Shown piece after piece: positions 1-8,720 of a DNA stretch of 64,000 bases. Origin of the DNA: Desulfobacter sp. (GTDB lineage: Bacteria > Desulfobacterota > Desulfobacteria > Desulfobacterales > Desulfobacteraceae). The DNA lies in contig CP054837.1 in assembly GCA_028768525.1 (NCBI GenBank), positions 4,150,001 to 4,214,000 on the forward strand, in the 5' to 3' direction. The notes below the pieces were generated by a model that saw only the letters and a program-made list of their open reading frames with translations, ran no database searches and was not told the origin of the DNA. Each line of letters begins with the position of its first letter. Position 1 is the first letter of the stretch. The position numbers and the translations under genes were made by a program.

Positions 1-2
1 GC

Positions 3-680
3 ATCCTATGGCGGAAGCAGACCAATGCCCCCAATAAATTCATGGGCTCCGGCATGCTGCCTGCCGGTGCCTATGTGACCCTGGAACATGAGTATGTGCT
101 GATTCTAAGGAAAGGGGGAAAGCGGGAATTCAAAAGGGAGGAGGACAAGGCGCTCCGGCGGGAAAGCGCCCTGTTCTGGGAGGAGCGCAACGCATGGTTT
201 TCCGATGTCTGGTTTGACATCAAGGGCAGCCGCCAGGCCCTGGGGGACAAGGAGACCCGGAAGCGCAGCGCCGCCTTTCCCTTTGAGCTGGCCTATCGGC
301 TCGTCAATATGTACTCGGTGAAAGGCGACCTGGTGGTGGATCCCTTCCTGGGCATGGGTACCACGGCCCTGGCCGCCATGGTGGCGGGCCGGAATTCCGC
401 AGGGTATGAAATTGATCCCGGCCTGGAAAATACCATCACCGGCCTGAAGGGTAATCTGGTGGCCGGGGCAGGGGAACTCATTGAACAGCGGCTGGCCGCC
501 CACCTTGGATTTGTGGAAAAACGGGTGGCAGAGAAGGGGCCTTTGAAACACCAGAACCGCCACTACGGTTTTCCGGTGATGACGGCCCAGGAAAAGGAAT
601 TGTTCATTAATCCCCCCATTGATCTGGAGATCCGGGACGGCAGTTTTACCGAAGTCAGCTATGAAAAAGGACCATATTAA
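3..680 (+). CDS. Site-specific DNA methyltransferase, C-terminal part (5' end outside window)
   Basis: The reading frame is open from base 3 (ILWRKQTNAPNK...), so the start lies upstream. The visible part carries the S-adenosylmethionine-binding motif DPFLGMGTT (about 110 residues into the visible part), followed by AGRNSAGYEID. This is the usual layout of N4-cytosine/N6-adenine DNA methylases (PF01555 type) in which the catalytic (S/D)PP(Y/W) motif precedes the cofactor motif. The catalytic motif would therefore sit upstream of the window and cannot be checked. The stop codon directly abuts the tex start (TAAATG), so the two are probably co-transcribed. No restriction endonuclease is visible downstream. 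It could be an orphan methylase or half of a restriction system; only the upstream sequence can tell. Confidence 0.8.
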   Translation: MLWRKQTNAPNKFMGSGMLPAGAYVTLEHEYVLILRKGGKREFKREEDKALRRESALFWEERNAWFSDVWFDIKGSRQALGDKETRKRSAAFPFELAYRLVNMYSVKGDLVVDPFLGMGTTALAAMVAGRNSAGYEIDPGLENTITGLKGNLVAGAGELIEQRLAAHLGFVEKRVAEKGPLKHQNRHYGFPVMTAQEKELFINPPIDLEIRDGSFTEVSYEKGPY

Positions 681-2828
681 ATGACAGATATGATAGGGCA
701 GGTCAGCCGGGAAACCGGGCTGAAGGCAACCCAGGTTGGGGCGGTGGCACAGCTTCTGGAGGAGGGGGCCACCATCTGGTTCATCGCCCGGTACAGAAAG
801 GAAAAAACCGGTTCCCTGGATGAAGTGGCCATTGCCGCAGTCCAGGAAAAAATGGAAGCCTTCAAGGCGGTTTCCAATAGGAAGGCGGCCATCCTCAAAT
901 CCCTGGAAGAGCGGGAGCTGCTGACCCCGGAACTTTCCGCCGCCTTTGAAAAGGCCGCCACCCTCACGGAATTGGAAGACCTTTACGAGGGATACCGTCC
1001 CAAAAAGCAGACCCGGGCCACCAAGGCCAGGGAGCGGGGACTGGATCCCCTGGCCCGGTTCATCCGGTCCCAGACCCGGGCGCCCCTGGCTCCCGAAATC
1101 AAAAAATATATTAATCCCCAGAAGGATGTGCCCGATGCCGAGGCCGCACTGGCCGGTGCCAGGGACATCATTGCCGAAGAGGTCTGCCAGGCACCGGAGG
1201 TCAGAAAGGCGATGCGGGAGTTCTTTATTTCCGGGGCCGCCGTCTCTGCCAGGGTGAAAAAGGCCAAAGAGGAAGAGGGGGCCAAGTACAGGGACTATTT
1301 TGACTGGAACGAGCCGGCCTTCAAAGCCCCTTCCCACAGGATCATGGCCATGTTCAGGGGGCAGAAGGAGGGGGTGCTCACCGTCCATGTCCTGCCCGAT
1401 GAAGAACGGGCCCTCAAGCTCATGGGTCGATTTGCCCTGAGGCATCCCTCCAAAACCGCTCCCCAGACCCGGGAGGAAATGGCGGCTGCGGTCAAGGACG
1501 GATACAAGCGCCTGCTCTCCAAATCCATGGAAAAAGAGGCCATGGTGGAGTTGAAAGCCCGGGCGGACAGCCGGGCCATTGACGTCTTTGCCGATAACCT
1601 GGAAGGGCTGCTCCTCTCCCCGCCCATGGGGGAAAAGCGGGTGATGGCCGTTGACCCGGGATTCAGGACCGGGTGCAAGATCGCCTGTCTGTCTGCCCAG
1701 GGGCGCCTGCTCCACCACGACCTGATCTATCTCCACCAGGAGGAAAAAGCCAGGGCCACCCTTGTCCGCCTGGCGGAAAAGTACAGGATCCAGGCCGTGG
1801 CCGTGGGCAACGGCACGGCCGGACGGGAAACCCGGGACCTGGCCGCCTCGGCCCTGAAGGAAAAAGGGATGGACAGGGATATCGAAGTGGTCATGACCGA
1901 TGAGAGCGGGGCCTCGGTCTATTCGGCATCCCAATGCGCCCGGGAGGAATTCCCTGACCATGACATCACGGTGCGGGGGGCGGTGTCCATCGGCCGCCGG
2001 CTCATGGATCCCCTGGCGGAACTGGTGAAAATCGATCCCAAATCCATCGGCGTGGGCCAGTACCAGCACGATGTGGACCAGGCGCTTTTGAAAAACAGCC
2101 TGGACCATGTGGTAAAATCCTGCGTGAACCGGGTGGGGGTGGAGATGAATACCGCATCAAAGGAATTGCTCTCCCAGGTCTCCGGGCTGAACAAAACCAT
2201 TGCCGCCAACCTGGTGGCCTATAGAAACGAGAACGGCCCCTTTACCAGCAGGAAACAATTGCTCAAGGTGCCGAGGCTGGGGCCCAAGGCTTTTGAGCAG
2301 GCCGCCGGCTTTTTGAGAATTAAAAATGCCAGAAACCCCCTGGATAATTCCGGTATCCATCCCGAATCCTATGGCCTGGTCCAGACCATTGCCCGGGATC
2401 GGGGATGGGATATTGCCGCCGTCATCGGGAAAAAAGAGGTGGTGGAAAAGATCGACCTTGCCCCGTACATCACCCCGGAGACCGGCCTGCCCACCCTGGA
2501 GGACATCCTAAAGGAACTGGCCGCTCCGGGCCGGGATCCGAGGAAACCCTTTCAGTCCTTTTCCTTTGACGACACCGTCCACGAAATCACCGACCTTGTC
2601 CCCGGTATGAGTCTGCCGGGCATCGTGACCAATGTCACGGCCTTTGGCGCCTTTGTGGATATCGGTGTCCACCAGGACGGCCTGGTCCACATCAGCCAGC
2701 TGGCCGACCGCTTTGTCAAGGATCCCAACGAGGTGGTGACGGTGAGGCAGCAGGTCCGGGTGAAGGTGCTGGAGGTGGATGTGCGGAGGAAACGGATCTC
2801 CCTGTCCATGAAAAAACAGGGAAGGTAA
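681..2828 (+). CDS. tex: Tex-family S1 RNA-binding transcription accessory protein
   Basis: This 715-residue protein has the expected length and order for Tex. An N-terminal helical region (FIARYRKEKTGSLDE) comes first, then a YqgF/RNase-H-like domain (VMAVDPGFRTGCKIA, about residue 320), then helix-hairpin-helix segments (GLNKTIAANLVAYRNENG and PRLGPKAFEQAAGFLRI). A C-terminal S1 domain follows (GIVTNVTAFGAFVDIGVHQDGLVHISQL, split here by domain description only). Tex binds nucleic acids in the cytoplasm and affects transcription and stress tolerance in several bacteria; its exact role here is not evident. The start codon follows the stop of the DNA methyltransferase without a gap, suggesting coupled translation. 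A weak hairpin with a T-run just after the stop (about 2828-2850) may end transcription. Confidence 0.95.
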   Translation: MTDMIGQVSRETGLKATQVGAVAQLLEEGATIWFIARYRKEKTGSLDEVAIAAVQEKMEAFKAVSNRKAAILKSLEERELLTPELSAAFEKAATLTELEDLYEGYRPKKQTRATKARERGLDPLARFIRSQTRAPLAPEIKKYINPQKDVPDAEAALAGARDIIAEEVCQAPEVRKAMREFFISGAAVSARVKKAKEEEGAKYRDYFDWNEPAFKAPSHRIMAMFRGQKEGVLTVHVLPDEERALKLMGRFALRHPSKTAPQTREEMAAAVKDGYKRLLSKSMEKEAMVELKARADSRAIDVFADNLEGLLLSPPMGEKRVMAVDPGFRTGCKIACLSAQGRLLHHDLIYLHQEEKARATLVRLAEKYRIQAVAVGNGTAGRETRDLAASALKEKGMDRDIEVVMTDESGASVYSASQCAREEFPDHDITVRGAVSIGRRLMDPLAELVKIDPKSIGVGQYQHDVDQALLKNSLDHVVKSCVNRVGVEMNTASKELLSQVSGLNKTIAANLVAYRNENGPFTSRKQLLKVPRLGPKAFEQAAGFLRIKNARNPLDNSGIHPESYGLVQTIARDRGWDIAAVIGKKEVVEKIDLAPYITPETGLPTLEDILKELAAPGRDPRKPFQSFSFDDTVHEITDLVPGMSLPGIVTNVTAFGAFVDIGVHQDGLVHISQLADRFVKDPNEVVTVRQQVRVKVLEVDVRRKRISLSMKKQGR

Positions 2829-2985
2829 AAGGGAATTATTTTTTCCTTTGTACACGTTTCCTAACAGATTCCATAACGAAATCCATGGTCATCTGTGAAA
2901 AATCGTTGAAAATATCGGGCAAGCCATTACTATATAAAAAAGCAGGAGCCGACGGGAAAGTAAAAACGACTGATGCCGCGGTTCC

Positions 2986-3015
2986 TTGACTTTTACTGCA
3001 GTCTATTCGTAATCA
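2986..3015 (+). promoter_or_regulatory. Candidate sigma-70 promoter for tpx
   Basis: TTGACT at 2986-2991 and a possible -10 TAATCA at 3010-3015 (18-base spacer) stand about 30 bases before the tpx start, in an AT-richer gap. The -10 match is only fair. Confidence 0.35.
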
Positions 3016-3045
3016 TAACGATATCAAAGAGATAAGGAGATGATC

Positions 3046-3546
3046 ATGGCTTCTACTCAACTCGGCGGAAACCCGGTTTCCCTGGCCGGCGATTTTCCTG
3101 TACAGGGCCAGCCGGCAAAAGAATTCAAAGGTGTAAAACAGGATTTATCTGAAATTACCCTCTCTTCTCTGGAGGGGAAACGGGTGGTACTTAATATTTT
3201 CCCAAGTATTGACACCGCAGTCTGCGCCACCTCAGTACGCAAATTCAACGAACAGGCCGCGGCCCTGGACAATGCCGTTGTGGTCTGTATTTCAGGGGAC
3301 CTGCCCTTTGCCCACCAGCGGTTCTGCGGGGCCGAGGGGATTGACAACGTGGTAACGGCTTCGGTGTTTAGAAATCCTGAGTTCGGAACGGACTATGGTG
3401 TGGCCATCCAGGACGGGCCCCTGGCCGGGCTGACGGCCCGGGCCGTTGTGGTGGTGGATGAAACCGGCAGGGTGATCCACAGCCAGCTGGTGGGGGAAAT
3501 CAGGGAAGAACCGGACTACGCCGCCGCCCTTGCCTGCCTGAAATAA
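3046..3546 (+). CDS. tpx: Thiol peroxidase (atypical 2-Cys peroxiredoxin)
   Basis: Tpx reduces hydrogen peroxide and alkyl hydroperoxides using thioredoxin. The protein shows the family motif PSIDTAVCATSVRKFN with peroxidatic Cys60 and the resolving cysteine Cys94 in FAHQRFCGAEGI, almost exactly where E. coli Tpx has Cys61 and Cys95. The start at 3046 is preferred over the ATG at 3040 because AAGGAG (3034-3039) touches the earlier ATG but stands six bases before the later one. It is probably transcribed alone from a promoter in the 210-base gap downstream of tex. In an anaerobe it would serve oxygen defence in the cytoplasm or periplasm; no signal peptide is visible, so the cytoplasm is more likely. 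Confidence 0.95.
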   Translation: MASTQLGGNPVSLAGDFPVQGQPAKEFKGVKQDLSEITLSSLEGKRVVLNIFPSIDTAVCATSVRKFNEQAAALDNAVVVCISGDLPFAHQRFCGAEGIDNVVTASVFRNPEFGTDYGVAIQDGPLAGLTARAVVVVDETGRVIHSQLVGEIREEPDYAAALACLK

Positions 3547-3579
3547 AACTTGGATCAATAAAGAATCGGGGAGAATACA

Positions 3580-5607
3580 ATGAAAAAGGTCATCAAGTGG
3601 GGGGCGATCGCCGCGGGCGTCTGCCTGGTATTGATTGTGGGGGCCGTTGTCCTGGTCCCCATGTTTGTGGATGTCCAGAAGTACAAACCTGAAATCGAAG
3701 CCCTGGTGACCGAACAGACCGGCCGCAGTTTTTCCATGGGCGATGATATCAAGCTTTCCGTGTTTCCTTGGGTGGGGGTGTCCCTGTCCGACCTGAAACT
3801 GGGCAATGCCGCCGGTTTTGCCGGGGATGAGATGGTGTCGGTCAAGGGCTTTGAGGTCCGCCTCAAGGTCATGCCCCTGTTTTCCCGGCAGGTGCAGGTG
3901 GACAAGTTCATCATGGATTCTCCCCGGATCATCCTGGCCAAGAATAAGGCCGGCAAGGGCAACTGGGAGATGGGGCCTGCCGGGAAGAAGAAAGCGGCAC
4001 CCAAGGCTGAAACCCCAGCTGCTAAAGGGGGAGGGGCCCTGCCCATTGATTCGTTGATGGTGGGACGGTTTTCCATTATCAACGGGCTTCTTTCCTATGT
4101 GGACCAGAAAACCGGGATGTCAAAGGAGGTCTCGGATCTGAATCTGGAACTGGCGGATATCAGCCTGGACAAGCCGGTGAAGATTGATCTGAGCGCCAAA
4201 CTGGACGGCAAGCCCCTTTCCCTGTCTGGCCAGGCCGGGCCGGTGGGCAAGGAACCGGGTAAGTCAGATATGGGGATCGACCTTAGGATCAAAGCCCTGA
4301 ATGAATTGGAACTGGCTCTTAAGGGGCAGCTCATTGCCCCTGCAACGGCGCAGAAAATCGATCTTACCCTCAATGTGTCCCCGTTTTCTCCCCGCAGGCT
4401 TTTTGAGGCCCTGGGCCAGCCTTTCCCAGTGGAGACAAAGGATCCCGGCGCATTGGACAAGGTCTTTTTCAGGGCTGCTGTCAAAGGCTCTGCCGCCGCA
4501 GTCTCCCTGACCGGTGGCGAGTTGGGGCTGGATGATTCCCTGATGAAATTTTCCGCACAGGTGGGGGCCTTCAGTAAGCCGGATATTAAGTTTGACCTGG
4601 CGCTGGATAAGATTGACCTGGACCGTTACCTTCCCCCGGCCAAGGAGGGGCAGGGACAGCCCGCCGGGGCCGGTGCCAAGACCGGCGCCAAAACCGGATC
4701 CGGCACCCAGGCGAAACCGGACTACGCCCCCCTTCGCAGGATGGTGCTGGACGGTAAGGCCACCGTGGGCAGCCTTAAGGCAGCCAATTTGAAAATGGAA
4801 AACGTCCTGGTGAAAATTACCGGCAAAGGCGGGGTCTTTAACCTGGATCCCTTTTCCATGGATTTCTACCAGGGCAAGGCCGGGGCCAAGGCCCGGCTGG
4901 ATGTCCGGAAAAACACCCCGGTCACCAGCCTGAACATTACCTCCCAGGGGGTACAGGCAGGGCCCGTGATCAAGGATGCCGCCCAGAAAGAAATCATTGA
5001 GGGGGCCCTGGATGCGGACATCGGACTGACCATGACCGGGGACACCCCGGACCAGATAAAGAAGACCCTGGGCGGCAAGGGCGAGTTGACCTTTACCGAC
5101 GGGGCCATTGTTGGCATTGATATTGCCGGCACCATCCGCAATGCCAAGTCGCTGGGGCTGGGGGAAAAATCAACGGAAAAGCCCAAAACGGATTTTGCCG
5201 AATTAAAAATTCCCTACACGGCCAGCCAGGGCCTGGTGACCATTCCCGGGGCCAGCCTGGTCTCCCCTTTGCTTCGCCTGGTGACCACGGGAAAAACCCA
5301 CCTGCCCCAAGAGAGTCTGGACTTCAGGATTGAGCCCAAGGTGGTGGCCACTCTCAAGGGCCAGGGCGACACCCAGCAGCGCCGCGGCCTGCTCATTCCC
5401 CTGGTGGTCACCGGCACCTATGCCCATCCCAAGATCAGGCCGGACCTCAAGGCTGTGGTGGGCAAGGAGTTGACCAGCCCTGAAGGGATCATGGGGGTTC
5501 TCGGCGGCAAGAGCGGGGAGGGGGAAACTGCCACAGAAGGCGCCCCTGCCCAGGAAACCAAACCCGAAGATAAAGTTAAAAGCCTGCTTAAGGGATTTAT
5601 ACAATAG
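3580..5607 (+). CDS. AsmA family protein (envelope biogenesis)
   Basis: The 675-residue product begins with one hydrophobic segment (residues about 7-28, GAIAAGVCLVLIVGAVVLVP) acting as signal or anchor. The AsmA pattern follows: FVDVQKYKPEIEALVTEQTGRS, then a VFPWVGVSLSDLKLGN block. The C-terminal half carries the family's beta-rich repeat region (QKEIIEGALDADIGLTMTGDTPDQIKKTLGGKGELTF). AsmA-like proteins span the periplasm from the inner membrane and are linked to lipid or outer-membrane-protein transport. An Ala/Pro/Lys-rich linker lies near residues 130-150 and a second low-complexity stretch near 360-380. It is followed nine bases later by the DUF4197 gene, so the two probably form an operon acting in the periplasm. 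Confidence 0.9.
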   Translation: MKKVIKWGAIAAGVCLVLIVGAVVLVPMFVDVQKYKPEIEALVTEQTGRSFSMGDDIKLSVFPWVGVSLSDLKLGNAAGFAGDEMVSVKGFEVRLKVMPLFSRQVQVDKFIMDSPRIILAKNKAGKGNWEMGPAGKKKAAPKAETPAAKGGGALPIDSLMVGRFSIINGLLSYVDQKTGMSKEVSDLNLELADISLDKPVKIDLSAKLDGKPLSLSGQAGPVGKEPGKSDMGIDLRIKALNELELALKGQLIAPATAQKIDLTLNVSPFSPRRLFEALGQPFPVETKDPGALDKVFFRAAVKGSAAAVSLTGGELGLDDSLMKFSAQVGAFSKPDIKFDLALDKIDLDRYLPPAKEGQGQPAGAGAKTGAKTGSGTQAKPDYAPLRRMVLDGKATVGSLKAANLKMENVLVKITGKGGVFNLDPFSMDFYQGKAGAKARLDVRKNTPVTSLNITSQGVQAGPVIKDAAQKEIIEGALDADIGLTMTGDTPDQIKKTLGGKGELTFTDGAIVGIDIAGTIRNAKSLGLGEKSTEKPKTDFAELKIPYTASQGLVTIPGASLVSPLLRLVTTGKTHLPQESLDFRIEPKVVATLKGQGDTQQRRGLLIPLVVTGTYAHPKIRPDLKAVVGKELTSPEGIMGVLGGKSGEGETATEGAPAQETKPEDKVKSLLKGFIQ

Positions 5608-5616
5608 GAGAATTTT

Positions 5617-6393
5617 ATGTTGACGCTGAAATTGAAACGCATGGCGGTTTTTGGAATTCTGGCCCTGGGGCTGCTATTCCAGCCACCGGCATGGGCCGGA
5701 ACCTCATGGCTGGACCAGGGAAGCAAACTGCTCAAATCCATGGGCAGCGGCCAGGAATCAGATTCGGGGGCGGCGCAGGTACTTTCAGCCGGCCTGTCCA
5801 CGGAGGATATCATCGCCGGTCTCAAGCAGGCCCTGGAGAAGGGTTCCGCCGCCGTGGTGGGACAGTTGAGTGCCGTGGATGGATTCAACACCGATGCTGC
5901 CGTGCATATTCCCCTGCCTGAAAACTTGGCCATGGTGAAATCTTTGCTGGACAAGGCCGGGATGGGGGCATATACCGATGATGTGGAACTGAAGCTGAAC
6001 CGGGCGGCCGAGGCGGCAACCCCCAAGGCGAAAGCCCTGTTCATGGATGCCATCACCCAGATGACCTTTGAGGATGCCAGGGGGATTCTGGACGGGCCCG
6101 ATGATGCGGCCACCCAGTATTTCAAGGCTAAGATGTCACCGGGACTGGCCGAGGCCATGACCCCGGTGGTGGACGAGAGCCTGAACCAGGTGGGAGCCAT
6201 CCAGGCCTATGATCTGATGATCGGGGAGTATAAAAAAATGCCCTTTGTTCCTGATGTGAAGGGGAACCTTACCGGCCACGCCGTTGAAAAGGCCATGGAC
6301 GGGATTTTCTATTATCTGGCAAAGGAGGAAAAGGCGATCCGGGAAAATCCGGCCAAGCGGACAACTGAACTGCTGCAAAAAGTATTCAAATGA
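5617..6393 (+). CDS. DUF4197 periplasmic protein
   Basis: The protein has 258 residues with a clear signal peptide (MAVFGILALGLLFQPPAWA, cleavage after AWA). The mature part matches the DUF4197 pattern: a LSTEDIIAGLKQALEKGS block, VHIPLPENLAMVKSLLDKAG, and the conserved FEDARGILDGPDDAATQYFK segment, ending in an all-helical C-terminus with KAMDGIFYYLAKEEKAIRENP. The biochemical function of the family is not established. A ribosome-binding AGGAG overlaps the stop codon of the upstream AsmA gene, so translation is probably coupled and the two products may share an envelope role. Confidence 0.88.
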   Translation: MLTLKLKRMAVFGILALGLLFQPPAWAGTSWLDQGSKLLKSMGSGQESDSGAAQVLSAGLSTEDIIAGLKQALEKGSAAVVGQLSAVDGFNTDAAVHIPLPENLAMVKSLLDKAGMGAYTDDVELKLNRAAEAATPKAKALFMDAITQMTFEDARGILDGPDDAATQYFKAKMSPGLAEAMTPVVDESLNQVGAIQAYDLMIGEYKKMPFVPDVKGNLTGHAVEKAMDGIFYYLAKEEKAIRENPAKRTTELLQKVFK

Positions 6394-6471
6394 CGCTGGT
6401 GCGACAATTCATCTATCGGGGCGATTTTTGTCCCAGCCTGTATCAATACTGAACTGAAAAGGAAGAAGCTC

Positions 6472-8055
6472 ATGGTTGAACTGGGATTTATGGGAGCGGC
6501 CGGCGAGGTCACCGGCTCCATGCATGTGGTGGATACTGGGGAAGAAAAGATTTTACTGGATTGCGGCATGTTCCAGGGCCGCAGAAAGGAAGCCCGGGAG
6601 AAGAACCTCAAGTTTCCGGTGAAGCGCTCGGAATTCACCTCCATGGTGCTTTCCCATGCCCACATCGACCATTCGGGCAGGATTCCCATGCTGACCCAGA
6701 ACGGGTTTGCCGGGCGCATCGTCACCACCCGGCCGACCCGGGACGCGCTGAACTATATGCTGCTGGACTCGGGCCATATCCAGGAATCAGATGCCCACTA
6801 CCTGAATTACAAGGCGTTGCGCGGCTTTCTCTATCAGGCGGAGCAGTCCAAGTCCAAAAACGGCAAAACCATTTCCAATAAAGAGAAATCACAGATTAAA
6901 AATCTGCTCAAGAAAAATCCCTATGAACTGAATGTGGAGACCATTGTCAAACTCCAGAAAGAGCACGGCCTGGAGGTGGTGACGCCCCTGTACACCATGG
7001 AGGACGCCCGTCAGTCCCTTACCTATATTGACGGCTATCCCTTCGGGGTGCCGGTGACCATCGGATCCAATACCACGGTGAAGTTTTACGTGGCCGGCCA
7101 TATTCTGGGATCGGCCTTTTCCCTGATCACCGTGGACCAGGGAGGCAAGAAGACCAGAATTCTTTACACCGGAGATGTGGGGCGGTTTGACAAGCCCATC
7201 CTCAAGGATCCCACCCTGGTCTTTGACGAGGAGGACCGGGACATTGACCTGCTGATCATGGAAAGCACTTACGGGGACCGGGAGCACGATCCTGTGGAGG
7301 ACCTGGCCGGCAGTTTGAGCCGTGTGCTCACCGACACCGTGTCCCGGGGCGGCTCCCTGATCATCCCCTCCTTTGCCTACGGCAGGACCCAGGAGATTAT
7401 TTACATCCTCCACGAGCTGTATGAGGCCGGCACCGTTCCCCAGGTGCCCATCTATGTGGACAGCCCCCTGGCGTCCAATATCACAACGGTGTTCGGCGAA
7501 CATCCCGAGTCCTACGACAAGGAGACCCATGAGGCCTTCCTGGAAAAGGGGCTGAACCCCTTTTATTTTGAAAAGATTAAATTTGTGGGCACGGTGGAGG
7601 AGTCAATGAACCTGACAAGGGATACTTCTCCCCATGTGGTGATTTCCGCTTCGGGCATGTGTGAGGCCGGCCGGATTCTCCACCACCTGAGGTATAAGAT
7701 CCATGATCCCAAGAATACCATCCTTCTGGTGGGATACATGGCACAGCATACCCTGGGACGGCGCCTTGAGGAACTGGGCCTGGCCCACGGGGAAAACGGC
7801 GGGGGAGAGGCTCCGGAAGTAAAGATCCTGGGCAAGGAATACCCCTTAAAGGCCAGGGTAGAAAAGATCGGCGGTTTTTCCGCCCACGGCGACCGACATG
7901 AACTCATGCGCATCGTCACCGAATCCAACCTCAATGTGAAGAATGTGGCCATTGTCCACGGGGAAACCGACCAGAGCGAGGCCTTTGCCGGCCGCCTGAA
8001 GGAAAAAGGGTACAATGCCTTTATTCCCAAACCCGGGGATACGTTTCAGATATAA
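6472..8055 (+). CDS. Beta-CASP metallo-beta-lactamase-fold RNA-processing hydrolase
   Basis: The 527-residue protein starts with GFMGAAGEVTGSMH and has the metal-binding HAHIDHSGR motif. The beta-CASP signatures follow: VDSPLA, IIPSFAYGRTQEIIY, SASGMCEAGRILHHL (motif B) and the C-terminal GFSAHGDRHEL (motif C), then VHGETDQSEAFAGRL. Together these define the CPSF73/RNase J-related family that acts as zinc-dependent RNA nucleases; the bacterial members of this subgroup are poorly characterised. A roughly 50-residue insert rich in lysine (KSKNGKTISNKEKSQIKNLLKKN) lies between the first metal motif and the rest. The gene ends at a strong bidirectional terminator. Confidence 0.9.
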   Translation: MVELGFMGAAGEVTGSMHVVDTGEEKILLDCGMFQGRRKEAREKNLKFPVKRSEFTSMVLSHAHIDHSGRIPMLTQNGFAGRIVTTRPTRDALNYMLLDSGHIQESDAHYLNYKALRGFLYQAEQSKSKNGKTISNKEKSQIKNLLKKNPYELNVETIVKLQKEHGLEVVTPLYTMEDARQSLTYIDGYPFGVPVTIGSNTTVKFYVAGHILGSAFSLITVDQGGKKTRILYTGDVGRFDKPILKDPTLVFDEEDRDIDLLIMESTYGDREHDPVEDLAGSLSRVLTDTVSRGGSLIIPSFAYGRTQEIIYILHELYEAGTVPQVPIYVDSPLASNITTVFGEHPESYDKETHEAFLEKGLNPFYFEKIKFVGTVEESMNLTRDTSPHVVISASGMCEAGRILHHLRYKIHDPKNTILLVGYMAQHTLGRRLEELGLAHGENGGGEAPEVKILGKEYPLKARVEKIGGFSAHGDRHELMRIVTESNLNVKNVAIVHGETDQSEAFAGRLKEKGYNAFIPKPGDTFQI

Positions 8056-8071
8056 GAAAAAATCACTCCAG

Positions 8072-8100
8072 GCCCGGAATCTTCCGGGCCTGTTTTTTTG
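8072..8100 (+). terminator. Rho-independent terminator (probably bidirectional)
   Basis: The arms AGGCCCGGAA and TTCCGGGCCT form a perfect 10-base stem, followed by a T-run and preceded by an A-run. It lies between two convergent genes and can serve both. Confidence 0.9.
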
Positions 8101-8101
8101 C

Positions 8102-8584
8102 TCAGCCCCTGATGATGAACATACCCTGGTCCGCAGCCTGACGGGCCGCCCCCCGCCCCACCGTATCCTGGAGGATAAAGGGAAACCATATCCTGTCCAT
8201 GTCCGGCCTGGCCGCAAAAAACTGGGTGGAAAGCGCCCCCATGATTTTTGAGTAAAAGGGGCTGGCCTCTCCCTTTTCCGCCTCCCGGGTCAGATCCATG
8301 AGAAAGGCCACCCGGGCAGTCCGGGTTTCCGGATCAAGGTCGGCTGCCAGAAATGGCGGTGAGGGCTGCCGGCCGTTCCAGCTGACCATGGCGGCCCCGC
8401 AGGCGGCGAATTCATCCAGGAGGACGTCGAGCTCCCCGCTTGCGAGATCCTGCCGGCAGCGGTTCACACATTTGCCCCGGGCAATGATGAAATTCAGGTT
8501 TTTTTCCTGGATATAGGCTTTAAGAAGCTGAATCTGGGGGGTGCCCCCGGTTATTACCGCTTTGATGTTTTCGGATTTCCACAT
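8102..8584 (-). CDS. Hypothetical protein
   Basis: I do not recognise this 160-residue protein. It begins MWKSENIKAVITGGTPQIQ, has a CxxxC pair (KCVNRC) near residue 40, no signal peptide and no membrane segment, and ends GRGAARQAADQGMFIIRG. An upstream in-frame TTG at 8605 is possible, but the ATG at 8584 has an AGGA about 11 bases before it. It stands convergent with the beta-CASP gene. About 140 bases separate it from the upstream permease gene on the same strand, so it may or may not share that transcript. The GC-rich codon usage is like that of its neighbours, which supports a real gene. Confidence 0.6.
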   Translation of the reverse strand: MWKSENIKAVITGGTPQIQLLKAYIQEKNLNFIIARGKCVNRCRQDLASGELDVLLDEFAACGAAMVSWNGRQPSPPFLAADLDPETRTARVAFLMDLTREAEKGEASPFYSKIMGALSTQFFAARPDMDRIWFPFILQDTVGRGAARQAADQGMFIIRG

Positions 8585-8720
8585 TGCATTGTCGGTCCTG
8601 TTCAATTTATTGTCCGGCAGAAGGCATACCAGTATTTAAGGACGGTGTAAAGCGGTTTGCCTTCAGCATGGTTCCTTCCCGGGTAAAGGGGCAAACGCCC
8701 CCCGCACAGGCAGGCCTGCC

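Noticed and set aside
105..2108. A 667-codon open frame on the minus strand opposite tex
   Set aside because: It lies antisense to two well-supported genes, has the Pro/Gly/His-rich composition of a GC-rich shadow frame and no recognisable domain.
2829..2985. A structured RNA between tex and tpx
   Set aside because: No stable multi-stem fold or known riboswitch consensus could be recognised; only a weak terminator-like hairpin near the tex stop is visible.
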